A DNA stretch of 64,000 nt, taken from the NCBI GenBank assembly GCA_964460115.1, contig CAYWPR010000012.1:45566-109565 (forward strand). Reading direction: 5' to 3'. Shown here one piece after another: positions 16,409 through 24,432 of this stretch (positions are counted from its first letter, which is position 1; each line of letters opens with the position of its first letter). This stretch comes from JAEUJZ01 sp964460115 (GTDB lineage: Bacteria; Myxococcota_A; Polyangia; Palsa-1104; JAEUJZ01). Under the pieces are notes generated by a model. The model saw only the letters and a program-made list of their open reading frames with translations. It was not told where the DNA came from and did not search any database. Position numbers and translations under genes: made by a program.

Positions 16409-17929
16409 CTAGTAGAGGAAAGCCAGCGACGATACATAACCTAGCGCCGGATTTTGGTAGATTTCGCGCCGCGTGCCGGCGGCATCATCGACTGTCCACT
16501 GCAGTTCGTGCTTAAAGACAAACGCGGCGGACAGCCGCAGATTCAGACCCAGCGACAGACGGCGACGATCGTTGGCATTGATCACGGCCATATCGGTGTC
16601 GACTTCTTCGTAGCGCAGCGCCAAAAGCAGCGAAGTTTCACCGAGCCAGCGCGGCAGCACGCGGCGCTTCATACCAAGTAGCCGCAGCGGCAGCCGCCCG
16701 CGCACTTCGATATAAAACCCCTGCATATCCGTCGGTATCGCCTGGCGGGTGCTGCTTAGGTAGTCGTCGTCAAAGCCGCTGGCGATAAAGACGCGAGCAT
16801 ATTCGCCGGTAAATTCCAGGTAGGAATTGCGCAAAAGCCAATCGGCCGCGACGATATTTACGCGGTGATGGCTGCGATCGTATTCACCGCTGTAGCCGGA
16901 TATGCCGAACTCAAAAGAAGGGGTAAAGCGACCGCGCGGTCGAAAATAAGAGGCCGATAGCCGGCCGGTTAGCGCTTTGTCGCTGTTGTTGTCCTCAAGT
17001 ACGCTGCCGCGGGCATTGCGCAGCCCCGGTCCATCGGCAATGGCGCTCGTCAGGCCGTTGACGGCGTAAAGCTCATAAGCCAGCAGAATGGGGCCGCTTT
17101 GCACGCGTCCAGTCAGGCCGGCGCCCATTTCCCACCACGTCGTTGGAATGATGAACTGGTGCATAAGCGGCCGGTCGGTCAGCTCTAGCGAAGGAGCATC
17201 GTGGTTCACATTCAGACGGCCAAGCGGCATCAGCAAAATTCCCGCGCGCAGGGTCAAAAACTCCCACAGTTTTATATCGACCACCGAAAACTCGATCAGC
17301 GCTTCGCCCAGGGCCAATTGCCCTTGGCGGCGCACCGGCGTGCCGCCATTTTCCCACTCTAGTTCAGAGGCCAGACTGATGCGCTCGGTGATCGGCGAGA
17401 ACAAAAAGAGCACAAAGCGGCGGGCCTGAAACGCCGAGTCCTGACCGGGGTACTTGTTGAATGAAAACTCGCCATAGCCGCCGAGCGTCGATTTGCTGAC
17501 CGTGCCGCGTACTCGATCGATAAGCGTCATCGTTGGATTGCGTACGACCGGCGGCGCTAAGGATTCGGCGCTGCCACTTGTACTTGTGGATGCGGCTGTG
17601 GCTTCGGGATCGAGCTCGATGGTTGGTCCAAGCGCCGGCGCCGCGGGTCGAGCCCAATTGGGCATTCCTGGCGCGGCCGGCATTGGGCCCGCTGTGGGCG
17701 TGGCCTGCGGGACATTGGCGGTCGGCGCCGCGGCGGGTGCCTCGGAATTTGCGGCTGGAGGGGCGGGCGCTGTGGAATTTGCGGCCGCGTTCGAAGCTGA
17801 CTCGGAACTTACTGCCGGCGGCGGCGGTAGCGGCGGCGCGGTTTGGGCCAAAGCCATTTTGGCGGCAAATCCGTGCAGCCAGAGCCATCCCCAAATCAAA
17901 GGAGCGATAATTTTGAAAACGAATTTCAT
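16409..17929 (-). CDS. Outer-membrane porin (phosphate-selective porin O/P-like)
   Basis: A 506-residue protein: signal peptide (AAKMALAQ), an unusually long Pro/Ala/Ser-rich linker of about 100 residues, then a beta-barrel of OprP/OprO type from about residue 145. Barrel hallmarks are alternating aromatic/hydrophobic strands such as TLGGYGEFSFNKYP, FLFSPITERISLASELEWENG, LRAGILLMPLGRLNVNH and WWEMGAGLTG, and a final strand ending in FLY. It is the first gene of the five-gene unit; AGGAG precedes the ATG. The proline-rich linker could span or bind peptidoglycan or a partner protein. Substrate specificity is not readable. Confidence 0.88.
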   Translation of the reverse strand: MKFVFKIIAPLIWGWLWLHGFAAKMALAQTAPPLPPPPAVSSESASNAAANSTAPAPPAANSEAPAAAPTANVPQATPTAGPMPAAPGMPNWARPAAPALGPTIELDPEATAASTSTSGSAESLAPPVVRNPTMTLIDRVRGTVSKSTLGGYGEFSFNKYPGQDSAFQARRFVLFLFSPITERISLASELEWENGGTPVRRQGQLALGEALIEFSVVDIKLWEFLTLRAGILLMPLGRLNVNHDAPSLELTDRPLMHQFIIPTTWWEMGAGLTGRVQSGPILLAYELYAVNGLTSAIADGPGLRNARGSVLEDNNSDKALTGRLSASYFRPRGRFTPSFEFGISGYSGEYDRSHHRVNIVAADWLLRNSYLEFTGEYARVFIASGFDDDYLSSTRQAIPTDMQGFYIEVRGRLPLRLLGMKRRVLPRWLGETSLLLALRYEEVDTDMAVINANDRRRLSLGLNLRLSAAFVFKHELQWTVDDAAGTRREIYQNPALGYVSSLAFLY

Positions 17930-17956
17930 TTTCTCCTAGAACCTAAGGGAAGCAAG

Positions 17957-18050
17957 TTTGGCTGTCAAGCACCGCGTATATCGGCACAACGCGCGTGTGC
18001 AGGCCGTTTTTCTGCGGCGCGGCTGCGGTGTTTGAACATTGACAGCCAAA
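17957..18050. repeat. 12-bp perfect inverted repeat between divergent porin operon and serS
   Basis: TTTGGCTGTCAA at 17957-17968 and its exact reverse complement TTGACAGCCAAA at 18039-18050 are separated by 70 bases. Each arm carries a perfect TTGACA -35 hexamer pointing towards its own gene. With 17-base spacers these lead to TAGGTT (porin side, 17945-17940) and GATGAT (serS side, 18062-18067). The arms may be mirror-image promoters or a paired regulator site. No stem-loop role is obvious. Confidence 0.6.
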
Positions 18051-18075
18051 GGGCGGGCAACGATGATTGCCGACC

Positions 18076-19362
18076 ATGCTCGACGCCAAAATTCTGCGCG
18101 AACGCCCCGATGAGGTTCTTTCCATCTACCGCCAGCGGCTTTTCGACGAGGCTGCCGCTTCTATCGCCGATCAGGCTTTGAAGCTGGATGCAACTCGCCG
18201 TCAACTTCTGGCCGCCGCGGACGAACTGAAAGCCAAGCGCAACACCGCTTCGCAGGCCATCGGCCGTGAAAAAGATGCGGACAAGCGCGCCCCACTTATC
18301 AAGGAAATGGAAGGGGTTAAGCAAGAAATTGCCGGTCTTGACGAGCAGCTTGCCGCCGTAGAGTCAGAGCTCGAACGGCTGATGTTGGAATTGCCCAATC
18401 TGCCGGCCGCAGGGGTTCCGACCGGAAAAAGCGATGCCGAAAATCACGTGGTGCGTCAGGAAGGGCAAATCACCACGTTGCCATTTGCGCCAAAGCCCCA
18501 TTGGGAGCTCGGCGAGGCGCTGGGCATTCTGGATTTCGAGCGGGGCGCCAAAATCTCGGGCACGCGATTTTATGTTCTAAAAGGAGCCGGCGCGCGTCTG
18601 CAGCGGGCGCTTATTAGTTGGATGATCGATCTGCATATCGATCAGGGCTATAGCGAGATTTATCCGCCGTACATGGTGAAAAAGACCTGTCTATACGGCA
18701 CCGCGCAATTGCCCAAGTTTGGCGACAATCTGTACCGCGACGCGGAGGAAGATTTCTATTTCATTCCCACCGCCGAAGTTCCGGTCACCAATCTGTACCG
18801 CGACGAAATTCTGGATACGGAGTCCTTGCCCGTAAAGCATGTGGCGTACAGCGCCTGTTTTCGTCGCGAAAAAATGGCCGCCGGCCGCGATACGCGCGGC
18901 ATGAAGCGCGGTCACCAGTTCGACAAAGTCGAAATGGTGCGTTTTGAACGGCCCGAAGACTCAAGCGCCGCATTGCGCAGCCTGCTCGGCGATGCCGAAT
19001 CGGTCCTAAAGGCTTTGGAACTGCCCTATCGCGTGGTGCAGATGTGTACCGGCGATTTGTCCTTTGCTGCCTGCGAGAAGTTCGATTTGGAAGTTTGGTC
19101 TCCGGGCGTGCAGGAATGGCTGGAAGTTTCGTCGTGCAGCAACTTCGGCGACTTTCAGGCGCGGCGGGCGCAAATTCGCTGCAAAAGTAGAACCGACAAA
19201 AAAGACAAGCCGCGCCATGTGCATACGTTAAACGGCTCGGGTTTGGCGCTGCCGCGCACGGTCATCGCCATTCTTGAAACCTATCAGCAACAAGATGGCT
19301 CGGTACGCGTTCCGAATGTTTTGGTTCCCTATATGCGCGGAATGCAAGTGATTGCTCGGTAA
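18076..19362 (+). CDS. serS: Seryl-tRNA synthetase
   Basis: Class II aminoacyl-tRNA synthetase that charges tRNA-Ser. It has the N-terminal long coiled-coil arm (residues about 30-100, Lys/Glu/Leu-rich) and the catalytic domain with motif 2 (FRREKMAAGRDTRGMKRGHQF) and motif 3 (LNGSGLALPRTVIAILETYQ, then VPNVLVPYM). The length of 428 residues is normal. The ATG at 18076 gives the conserved start MLDAKILRE; a TTG 9 bases earlier is less likely. No Shine-Dalgarno is visible, and a possible -10 hexamer ends only 8 bases upstream, so the mRNA may be leaderless. Confidence 0.97.
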   Translation: MLDAKILRERPDEVLSIYRQRLFDEAAASIADQALKLDATRRQLLAAADELKAKRNTASQAIGREKDADKRAPLIKEMEGVKQEIAGLDEQLAAVESELERLMLELPNLPAAGVPTGKSDAENHVVRQEGQITTLPFAPKPHWELGEALGILDFERGAKISGTRFYVLKGAGARLQRALISWMIDLHIDQGYSEIYPPYMVKKTCLYGTAQLPKFGDNLYRDAEEDFYFIPTAEVPVTNLYRDEILDTESLPVKHVAYSACFRREKMAAGRDTRGMKRGHQFDKVEMVRFERPEDSSAALRSLLGDAESVLKALELPYRVVQMCTGDLSFAACEKFDLEVWSPGVQEWLEVSSCSNFGDFQARRAQIRCKSRTDKKDKPRHVHTLNGSGLALPRTVIAILETYQQQDGSVRVPNVLVPYMRGMQVIAR

Positions 19363-19447
19363 CCGTTTCCATATGTGGCGGTAATGGCTGCCACGCAGGA
19401 AATGCGCAGCCACTTGTTACGTCTAAACAGACAGGAAAGGGAATTCC

Positions 19448-19711
19448 ATGAAGTCGATCGGTCTCATCTTGTCCTTTGGTCTTTGCACGGCGCTGCTGAC
19501 ATCCGTACACGCTGAAGAGCCCGCAAAACCGGCGGGGGCCGCCGAGACCGCCAAGCCCGCAGGCAAAAAGGCCAAGCGCCCCGCCAAAAAGCCCGCCAGT
19601 GAAGCGCCGAAGGCGGAAACCGGCGAAGCACCTCCCAAGACCAAAACCGTTAAGACCAAAAAGCCTCCCGGCGAAACTCCGCCAATTAAAGTAGAAGCGC
19701 CCAGCCAATAG
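19448..19711 (+). CDS. Small secreted Lys/Ala/Pro-rich protein
   Basis: An 87-residue protein with a signal peptide (LSFGLCTALLTSVHAEE) and a low-complexity mature part made of Lys, Ala, Pro, Thr and Glu with KPAGKKAKRPAKKPA-like segments. It is basic and probably disordered; such histone-H1-like tails may bind polyanions such as DNA or LPS. AGGAAAGGG before the ATG supports a real gene. No homologue recognised. Confidence 0.7.
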   Translation: MKSIGLILSFGLCTALLTSVHAEEPAKPAGAAETAKPAGKKAKRPAKKPASEAPKAETGEAPPKTKTVKTKKPPGETPPIKVEAPSQ

Positions 19712-19784
19712 CGACTTGGCGCCGGCTCGGTGCCAAAACTTGCAGTACATTTAAAGGAAGCGGTTACAAGCCGCTTGCCTTGTC

Positions 19785-20702
19785 ATGCCCCCTGTCGTGA
19801 AGAACAAACGCTTTTTGCGAAGCGGCCTGCAAGCATCTGCACGCTATCTGCTGTATCCGGCAATGATGGGGTGTGCACTTGGCGCAGCTTGGTGGCTGCG
19901 AACGCAAGGAATGTCACAAGTGGTCGTGTTGGCCAGCATTTCGGCAGTTGTCTACTTGCTGGCGATTGCCTTGGAAAGAATGTGGCCCTATCAAACGGAA
20001 TGGCGATCACCAAGCGGCGATGTGGCCACCGATGTGTGGGGTCTGATTCTATCTGTGACGATTGCGGGCGGAGCGGCGCAGATGCTGGCGCTGGCCTTGT
20101 CTTGGCCGCTGTCTAGTTGGCTTTATGTACGCACCGGTTTTTCCTGGCCTAGCGCCTGGCCGCTGTGGCTGCAGATCATCATGGCTGTGGCGATTTTGGA
20201 TTTGGGCACGTACTTTGTGCATCGCCTGCAGCATGAACATAGCGGCTTTCTGTGGCGGCTGCATTCCGCCCATCACAGCGCTTCGCGCATGTACTTTTTA
20301 AATGGCAACCGCAATCATCCCGGAGACAGCTTCATTTCCACATTCGTGATGATGATTCCTCTTGGCGTACTTGGGGCCTCGCCAAATCTACTTATGATGC
20401 TCGGAATCCTTGGCAGTGTGCATGTGACGCTACAGCATGCCAACATTGACTATAGGCTGGGGCCTCTCAATTGGATTATCAACGCGGCGGAAGTGCATCG
20501 CTGGCACCATTCTCGATTGCAAAAGGAAGCCAATGCCAATTACGGCGGCATTTCACTTTTATGGGATCTGATTTTTCGCACGCGGCGCGTACCTTGCGAT
20601 CGCAGTCCGCCGATAGATGTCGGATTGTTCGAGCCTATGGATTTTCCCAAAGATTACTTGGGACAGTTTTTGGCTCCATTTCGAAAGCGCTTGTGGAAAT
20701 AG
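19785..20702 (+). CDS. Sterol desaturase/fatty acid hydroxylase family protein
   Basis: A 305-residue membrane enzyme of the di-iron hydroxylase superfamily. The eight-His signature is present: HRLQH (146-150), HSAHH (160-164) and HRWHH (238-242), with an extra HVTLQH at 213-218. Four to five membrane helices flank these. Family members hydroxylate or desaturate sterols, carotenoids, fatty acids or ether lipids, using oxygen and an electron donor. No sterol, carotenoid or lipid biosynthesis gene is close by, so the substrate is open. Confidence 0.92.
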   Translation: MPPVVKNKRFLRSGLQASARYLLYPAMMGCALGAAWWLRTQGMSQVVVLASISAVVYLLAIALERMWPYQTEWRSPSGDVATDVWGLILSVTIAGGAAQMLALALSWPLSSWLYVRTGFSWPSAWPLWLQIIMAVAILDLGTYFVHRLQHEHSGFLWRLHSAHHSASRMYFLNGNRNHPGDSFISTFVMMIPLGVLGASPNLLMMLGILGSVHVTLQHANIDYRLGPLNWIINAAEVHRWHHSRLQKEANANYGGISLLWDLIFRTRRVPCDRSPPIDVGLFEPMDFPKDYLGQFLAPFRKRLWK

Positions 20703-20722
20703 GGAGCGAAATTTTGGCAAAC

Positions 20723-22012
20723 CTACGGTGGGCCAATTTGCTTTAGCATTGCGCTCGCTTTTTCCGATTGGCCGCAGGCTGCAAAAGCTCGGGCCCCTAG
20801 CACCAAAAGGCGCTGCGAAACATTAGAGATTTGCAGCGCTTTTTCGGCCTGCGCACAGGCCTGTGCGGGCGGCAGTGCGGCCAGCGCTGCCTCAAGTGCC
20901 AGCTCGTGCGCGGCGCTATTTTGTGTTCGTTCCAAGTTTTGCAGCGCCAACGTGAGCGCCCGCTTGGCATCTTGTCCGGAACCTAAATAAAAACGCGCCG
21001 CATGCGCTGCAAAAGCTACGGGATGGCGCCCGAGCAACGCTTGATATCCGCTTTGTGCCTGAGCTTGCCAGCGCGCTGCCTCTGCGGGTTTGTGCGCCAA
21101 AAGAAGCAGGCTGGCCAACTGTCCGGCGTACTCGGGATCATCAGAGCTTTGTACCAGATTCGAAAGCAGCGCAATCGCCGGGTTTAAGTTTCCGGTAGAG
21201 GCTTCCACGGCCGCAAGGTGCGCGGTGGCTGCTGCATACTGCGGCAATCGCCGATGCGCGGCCGCAAAAAGTTCGCGCGCACGACTGAGCCGTCCGGCGT
21301 TTTGCCACATCAGGCCTTGTTGCAGATACAGCCAGGCAATCGGAAACGGCGAGACATCATCAAAGTGATGCTGCGCTTTGACAAAAAGCGCTTCCGCTTG
21401 CTCGATTTGTCCCAGTTCGCCGCGCAGCGCGGCCAGCATTCCAATCGTCATGATGTCTGGCTGTAAAGACTCAAGTTTTTCCGTCAAAAAAAGCGCTTGG
21501 TCCAGGTGTCCCTGCGCTTGCAAAATCGATGTGCGCAGACGTTCTAGCTCGGCTGGCTTGCTGCCGTGCTGCAGCGCCAGTTTCAGATCTTCTAGCGCTT
21601 CCTCAAAACGGTGTAGCGTGGCCCGAGTCTGCGCCCGAGCTTGATAGGACTCGCCCTGGTTCGAAGCCAGCGCACACAACTGTTCGGAATAGACCTCGGC
21701 CTGTTCATAGTCGGCGATTTGGCCAAGAAACTGTCCGCGGGTGCTAAGCAGATTGATCAGCGACAAAAGCGTCGCGGGCGTCGGGCCGCGGCGAATGAGC
21801 AAATCCTTTTGCACACTGATCTGCGCATTCAGATTGGACACGGCTATAGGTCCAGGCGTAGTCGGCAGTTTTCGCTGAGAAAGCGGAGATATCTGGGTCT
21901 CATCCTCTTTCTCAGCGGAAATGCTTGAGGCAGGTGCGGAACGACGCTGGCAGGCCGCCAGAAAAAGGAAAAGCGCCAGCCAGATTGTTTTTGGCAGTGG
22001 GGCTGTGCGCAT
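20723..22012 (-). CDS. TPR-repeat lipoprotein
   Basis: A 429-residue lipoprotein (signal ALFLFLAACQRR) with a series of tetratricopeptide-like helix pairs over residues about 70-420 (YEQAEVYSEQLCALAS, HRFEEALEDLKLALQHG, GHLDQALFLTEKLESLQP, GRLSRARELFAAAHRRLP, GNLNPAIALLSNLV). TPR lipoproteins are scaffolds in envelope complexes. It may start 30 bases upstream (22042), but the internal ATG gives the compact signal peptide. It lies directly downstream of the DUF4331 pair (65 bases), and DUF4331 genes are often found beside TPR genes, so they may act together. Confidence 0.83.
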   Translation of the reverse strand: MRTAPLPKTIWLALFLFLAACQRRSAPASSISAEKEDETQISPLSQRKLPTTPGPIAVSNLNAQISVQKDLLIRRGPTPATLLSLINLLSTRGQFLGQIADYEQAEVYSEQLCALASNQGESYQARAQTRATLHRFEEALEDLKLALQHGSKPAELERLRTSILQAQGHLDQALFLTEKLESLQPDIMTIGMLAALRGELGQIEQAEALFVKAQHHFDDVSPFPIAWLYLQQGLMWQNAGRLSRARELFAAAHRRLPQYAAATAHLAAVEASTGNLNPAIALLSNLVQSSDDPEYAGQLASLLLLAHKPAEAARWQAQAQSGYQALLGRHPVAFAAHAARFYLGSGQDAKRALTLALQNLERTQNSAAHELALEAALAALPPAQACAQAEKALQISNVSQRLLVLGARAFAACGQSEKASAMLKQIGPP

Positions 22013-22077
22013 AACGGAGTTTGCCGAATGGATCATGGCCATTTGCGAAAAGCGGCGCCGCAGGAATTTAGGAATGC

Positions 22078-22695
22078 TTACAGCGGATCGACCAGAAATG
22101 GGAAATTGCTCACCGAGGCTTGGCCGTCTGCGTCTGATGCTACGCCGTTTTGCACCTTGGTGCTCACCAAAGTCCCTTCGGCCAGCAGAGCGTAAGTAAT
22201 GTCGATGGTGTTATAAAGCGGAGTTCGGCCGCCGCAATCAGAATTGGGAATTTTCATGGTGGCGTCGGCTTCGACTCCCAAGTAGGTGGTGCAGGTGGTC
22301 GAGCTGGTTTTGACGTAAATCTGGTCGTCGGCCAGGGCTTTGCTGAGGCCGTCATAGCGGCCCGCCACGGCGGTGGCTCCGGCAAGAAACTGATTGCCGC
22401 AGCTTCCATCAAGTGCGTCCAAAATTCCCAAGTTGATAGCGATCTTGGGAAACCAGGTATTTACCCAGCCTGCAATATTCGAGTCGATGTTGTAGGCATT
22501 TTTAACCTGATCCACGGTCATTCCATTGACCGTGTCGAAAGGATCGGTCAGCGCGGTGTTAACACCGGCCCGTCCCATGCGATCGATTTGCGCACCGACC
22601 GTCGGCATGTTCGGCGGCTGATTGTTGTCACTATTACCACAGCCGACTGCTGAGCCAGCCAAAAGCGCCATCATCGAAAATACGAGCTTTTTCAT
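22078..22695 (-). CDS. DUF4331-type lipoprotein (C-terminal-half homologue)
   Basis: A 205-residue lipoprotein (signal LLAGSAVGCGNS). The mature start VGAQIDRMGRAGVNTALTDPF is the motif that normally stands in the middle to C-terminal half of full-length DUF4331 proteins. The rest (DQVKNAYNIDSN, WVNTWFPKIAINLGILDALDG) continues that half. The start at 22695 is chosen because AGGAGG lies 6 bases upstream. The gene follows the other DUF4331 half immediately (its ribosome site overlaps the upstream stop), so the two proteins are co-translated and probably form one complex. Confidence 0.85.
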   Translation of the reverse strand: MKKLVFSMMALLAGSAVGCGNSDNNQPPNMPTVGAQIDRMGRAGVNTALTDPFDTVNGMTVDQVKNAYNIDSNIAGWVNTWFPKIAINLGILDALDGSCGNQFLAGATAVAGRYDGLSKALADDQIYVKTSSTTCTTYLGVEADATMKIPNSDCGGRTPLYNTIDITYALLAEGTLVSTKVQNGVASDADGQASVSNFPFLVDPL

Positions 22696-22706
22696 CGCCA
22701 TCCTCC

Positions 22707-23429
22707 TTATTGCGCCTTGTGCGTGCTGGCATAAACGCCCATGATCGGTCCACCGGCGGTGACTAGATCCTTGTCAACGGCCACGGCAATTGCCAGTCCA
22801 TTTAACGCCAGGAAATTGTTAAGTGCGGGTCCGCCGTTGGCGTTTTGCTTAAGCTGATTTTGCAGCGTGCTTACGGTTCCGGCATCCAGCGCCGGACAGC
22901 CTGCCGCGTCAGGACTGGGCAAGGGTTTGCTGGCGGCGACGGTCGCTGCCGCTTTGGTGAAGCCTTCCAGATTGAAAAAGAACGGATCATTGCGCGGTCC
23001 GGCAAAGACTTTCAGTTTGCCGCTAGAGCTGGCGATGCCGGCAGTGGCGCTGGCATTGCCAGTGACAAATTCGGTAGGCGCTGCGCCGGGGGTGCCAAGC
23101 CAGCAGCGAATGGTCTGGCTGCTGTCAAATGTGCACATGATTTTGGTCGACGCCGCTGCCGGGTCGCCGTATTTGGCCTGGCTGGTGATGTTAAAAACGT
23201 ACTGCGCCGCGGGTGAAAATTGCGAAGTTTTGGCCGCCTGCGGAAATACAGTCATTACCAAGTAAATCTGTTTGCCATCGGGCGCGGTCCAAGCAAACAC
23301 ATCGTTGATGTCGGTCGATGGGTCTTTGCGTATCTCTGCGCCGTCTTTGTGATCAGCTGCAATGGCTGGTTGCGAAGCGGCCGCAAGGCCCAATAAGCCC
23401 CAGGCCAGGATTCCAAAGTTCCACTTCAT
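22707..23429 (-). CDS. DUF4331 family secreted protein (N-terminal-half homologue)
   Basis: A 240-residue exported protein (signal ending QPAIAADHK). The mature N-terminus has the DUF4331 start motif: DHKDGAEIRKDPSTDINDVFAW, then PDGKQIYLVMTVFP. The beta-rich family is of unknown biochemical role. Full-length relatives continue into the IDRMGRAGVNTAL region; here that part is the separate downstream lipoprotein. AGGAGG sits 6 bases before the ATG. The 138 bases upstream are the only intergenic region and should hold the promoter. Confidence 0.88.
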   Translation of the reverse strand: MKWNFGILAWGLLGLAAASQPAIAADHKDGAEIRKDPSTDINDVFAWTAPDGKQIYLVMTVFPQAAKTSQFSPAAQYVFNITSQAKYGDPAAASTKIMCTFDSSQTIRCWLGTPGAAPTEFVTGNASATAGIASSSGKLKVFAGPRNDPFFFNLEGFTKAAATVAASKPLPSPDAAGCPALDAGTVSTLQNQLKQNANGGPALNNFLALNGLAIAVAVDKDLVTAGGPIMGVYASTHKAQ

Positions 23430-23567
23430 GAGTTCCTCCTAAATTGCCAATACGCTTGCTTTCCGAACAGTCCGCAATCGGAATGTCGGCATGCGTTTGC
23501 GGCTTCATACTACTACGAACCAAATCCCGATGCGGTTCCAACCGCAGAGCTCATGAATTTGGAAATG

Positions 23568-24398
23568 TTATGAAAGTGATTGGTTCGGCAGGTGACTGGT
23601 GCGCAGAAGTGTGCCTACGTACGTGCGACCGAAATCGGAATGCTCGGTGCTCACGCGTTTGATCACAATGGGATACTCCAAAGTCTGTTCATCTAGCGGA
23701 ACGTCGCTGTCATCAAAATAAAGCAATTCCTGCGGAATTCCGTACGGCTGTAGCGCGCTGCGCAGACGCACCGCCTGCGCTCGGGAATTGTTGGCAGTGC
23801 CGCCAGTCCCAAACAAATTGATGTAGCGGCGTTGGCGTTTGCCGCTGCTATAGTCGCTGCCAAACGCCGTGGCGATTTGATCGAAATGTTCCAGCTCGCC
23901 GTACAGCGAATCAAGCAAGCAAAGCTCGTTTATGTAAATGCCGCCAAATCGCGCAATCTGCGCGGCCGCTTTATAGCCGCCAGAGTGCGAGATCAGAATG
24001 GCGCTTTCCACAGAATCCGCGGAGGTGTCGGCAAATAAAGCGGAATCTTGACTCAGGCGCTCAAACACTTCGCGAAACAGCCGAGCAAAACCGCCCGGTT
24101 CACCCAGTCGCCCGGGGTCGGCGCTTTTTTCGTGAAAGCGCGTCTCGGGCAAAAACAAGAGGGCGCTTTTGCCGCTTTGTTCGAGCTGACTGATAAGATC
24201 GGCGCTGGGATCCGCCGGAGTGTGTATGCCTGGTTCTGCTGCTGCGACGTTTTCGATACAGTTGCCAAATCCGTGCAGGTAGACCACGACCCCGAAGCGG
24301 GCCGAATCAAAACCGGCCGGCGCGTGCACCAGAACTTCGGGATGGTTGGAATTGTAAAAGGCGGCGTTTTTTAGATCGGAATAAACAAACGTCGGCAT
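23568..24398 (-). CDS. Alpha/beta-hydrolase-fold protein
   Basis: A 276-residue predicted cytoplasmic protein (no signal). The hydrolase fold is indicated by the oxyanion-type VVVYLHGFGN (38-46), the nucleophile elbow ISHSGGYKA (Ser139) and a late His in STEHSDFG (about 252). The substrate is unknown; esterase or peptidase-like activity is plausible. It is 7 bases downstream of the LEA14-like lipoprotein gene, yet it also has its own candidate promoter overlapping that gene's end (TATAAT six bases before the ATG). Confidence 0.8.
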   Translation of the reverse strand: MPTFVYSDLKNAAFYNSNHPEVLVHAPAGFDSARFGVVVYLHGFGNCIENVAAAEPGIHTPADPSADLISQLEQSGKSALLFLPETRFHEKSADPGRLGEPGGFARLFREVFERLSQDSALFADTSADSVESAILISHSGGYKAAAQIARFGGIYINELCLLDSLYGELEHFDQIATAFGSDYSSGKRQRRYINLFGTGGTANNSRAQAVRLRSALQPYGIPQELLYFDDSDVPLDEQTLEYPIVIKRVSTEHSDFGRTYVGTLLRTSHLPNQSLS

Positions 24399-24432
24399 CT
24401 TCGCATTATAAAATGCGCCAGCTTGTCGTTAA
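24399..24432 (-). promoter_or_regulatory. Candidate promoter for a leaderless hydrolase mRNA
   Basis: On the minus strand TTAACG, a 16-base spacer and a perfect TATAAT are followed by GCGAAG and the ATG. A start of transcription 6-7 bases after the -10 would fall on the ATG. The same bases form the palindrome GCATT-ATAA-AATGC (24403-24416). Confidence 0.4.

Noticed and set aside
17969..18075. T-box or serine-responsive leader before serS
   Set aside because: No T-box consensus, specifier stem or terminator/antiterminator is visible, and the gap to the start is too short.
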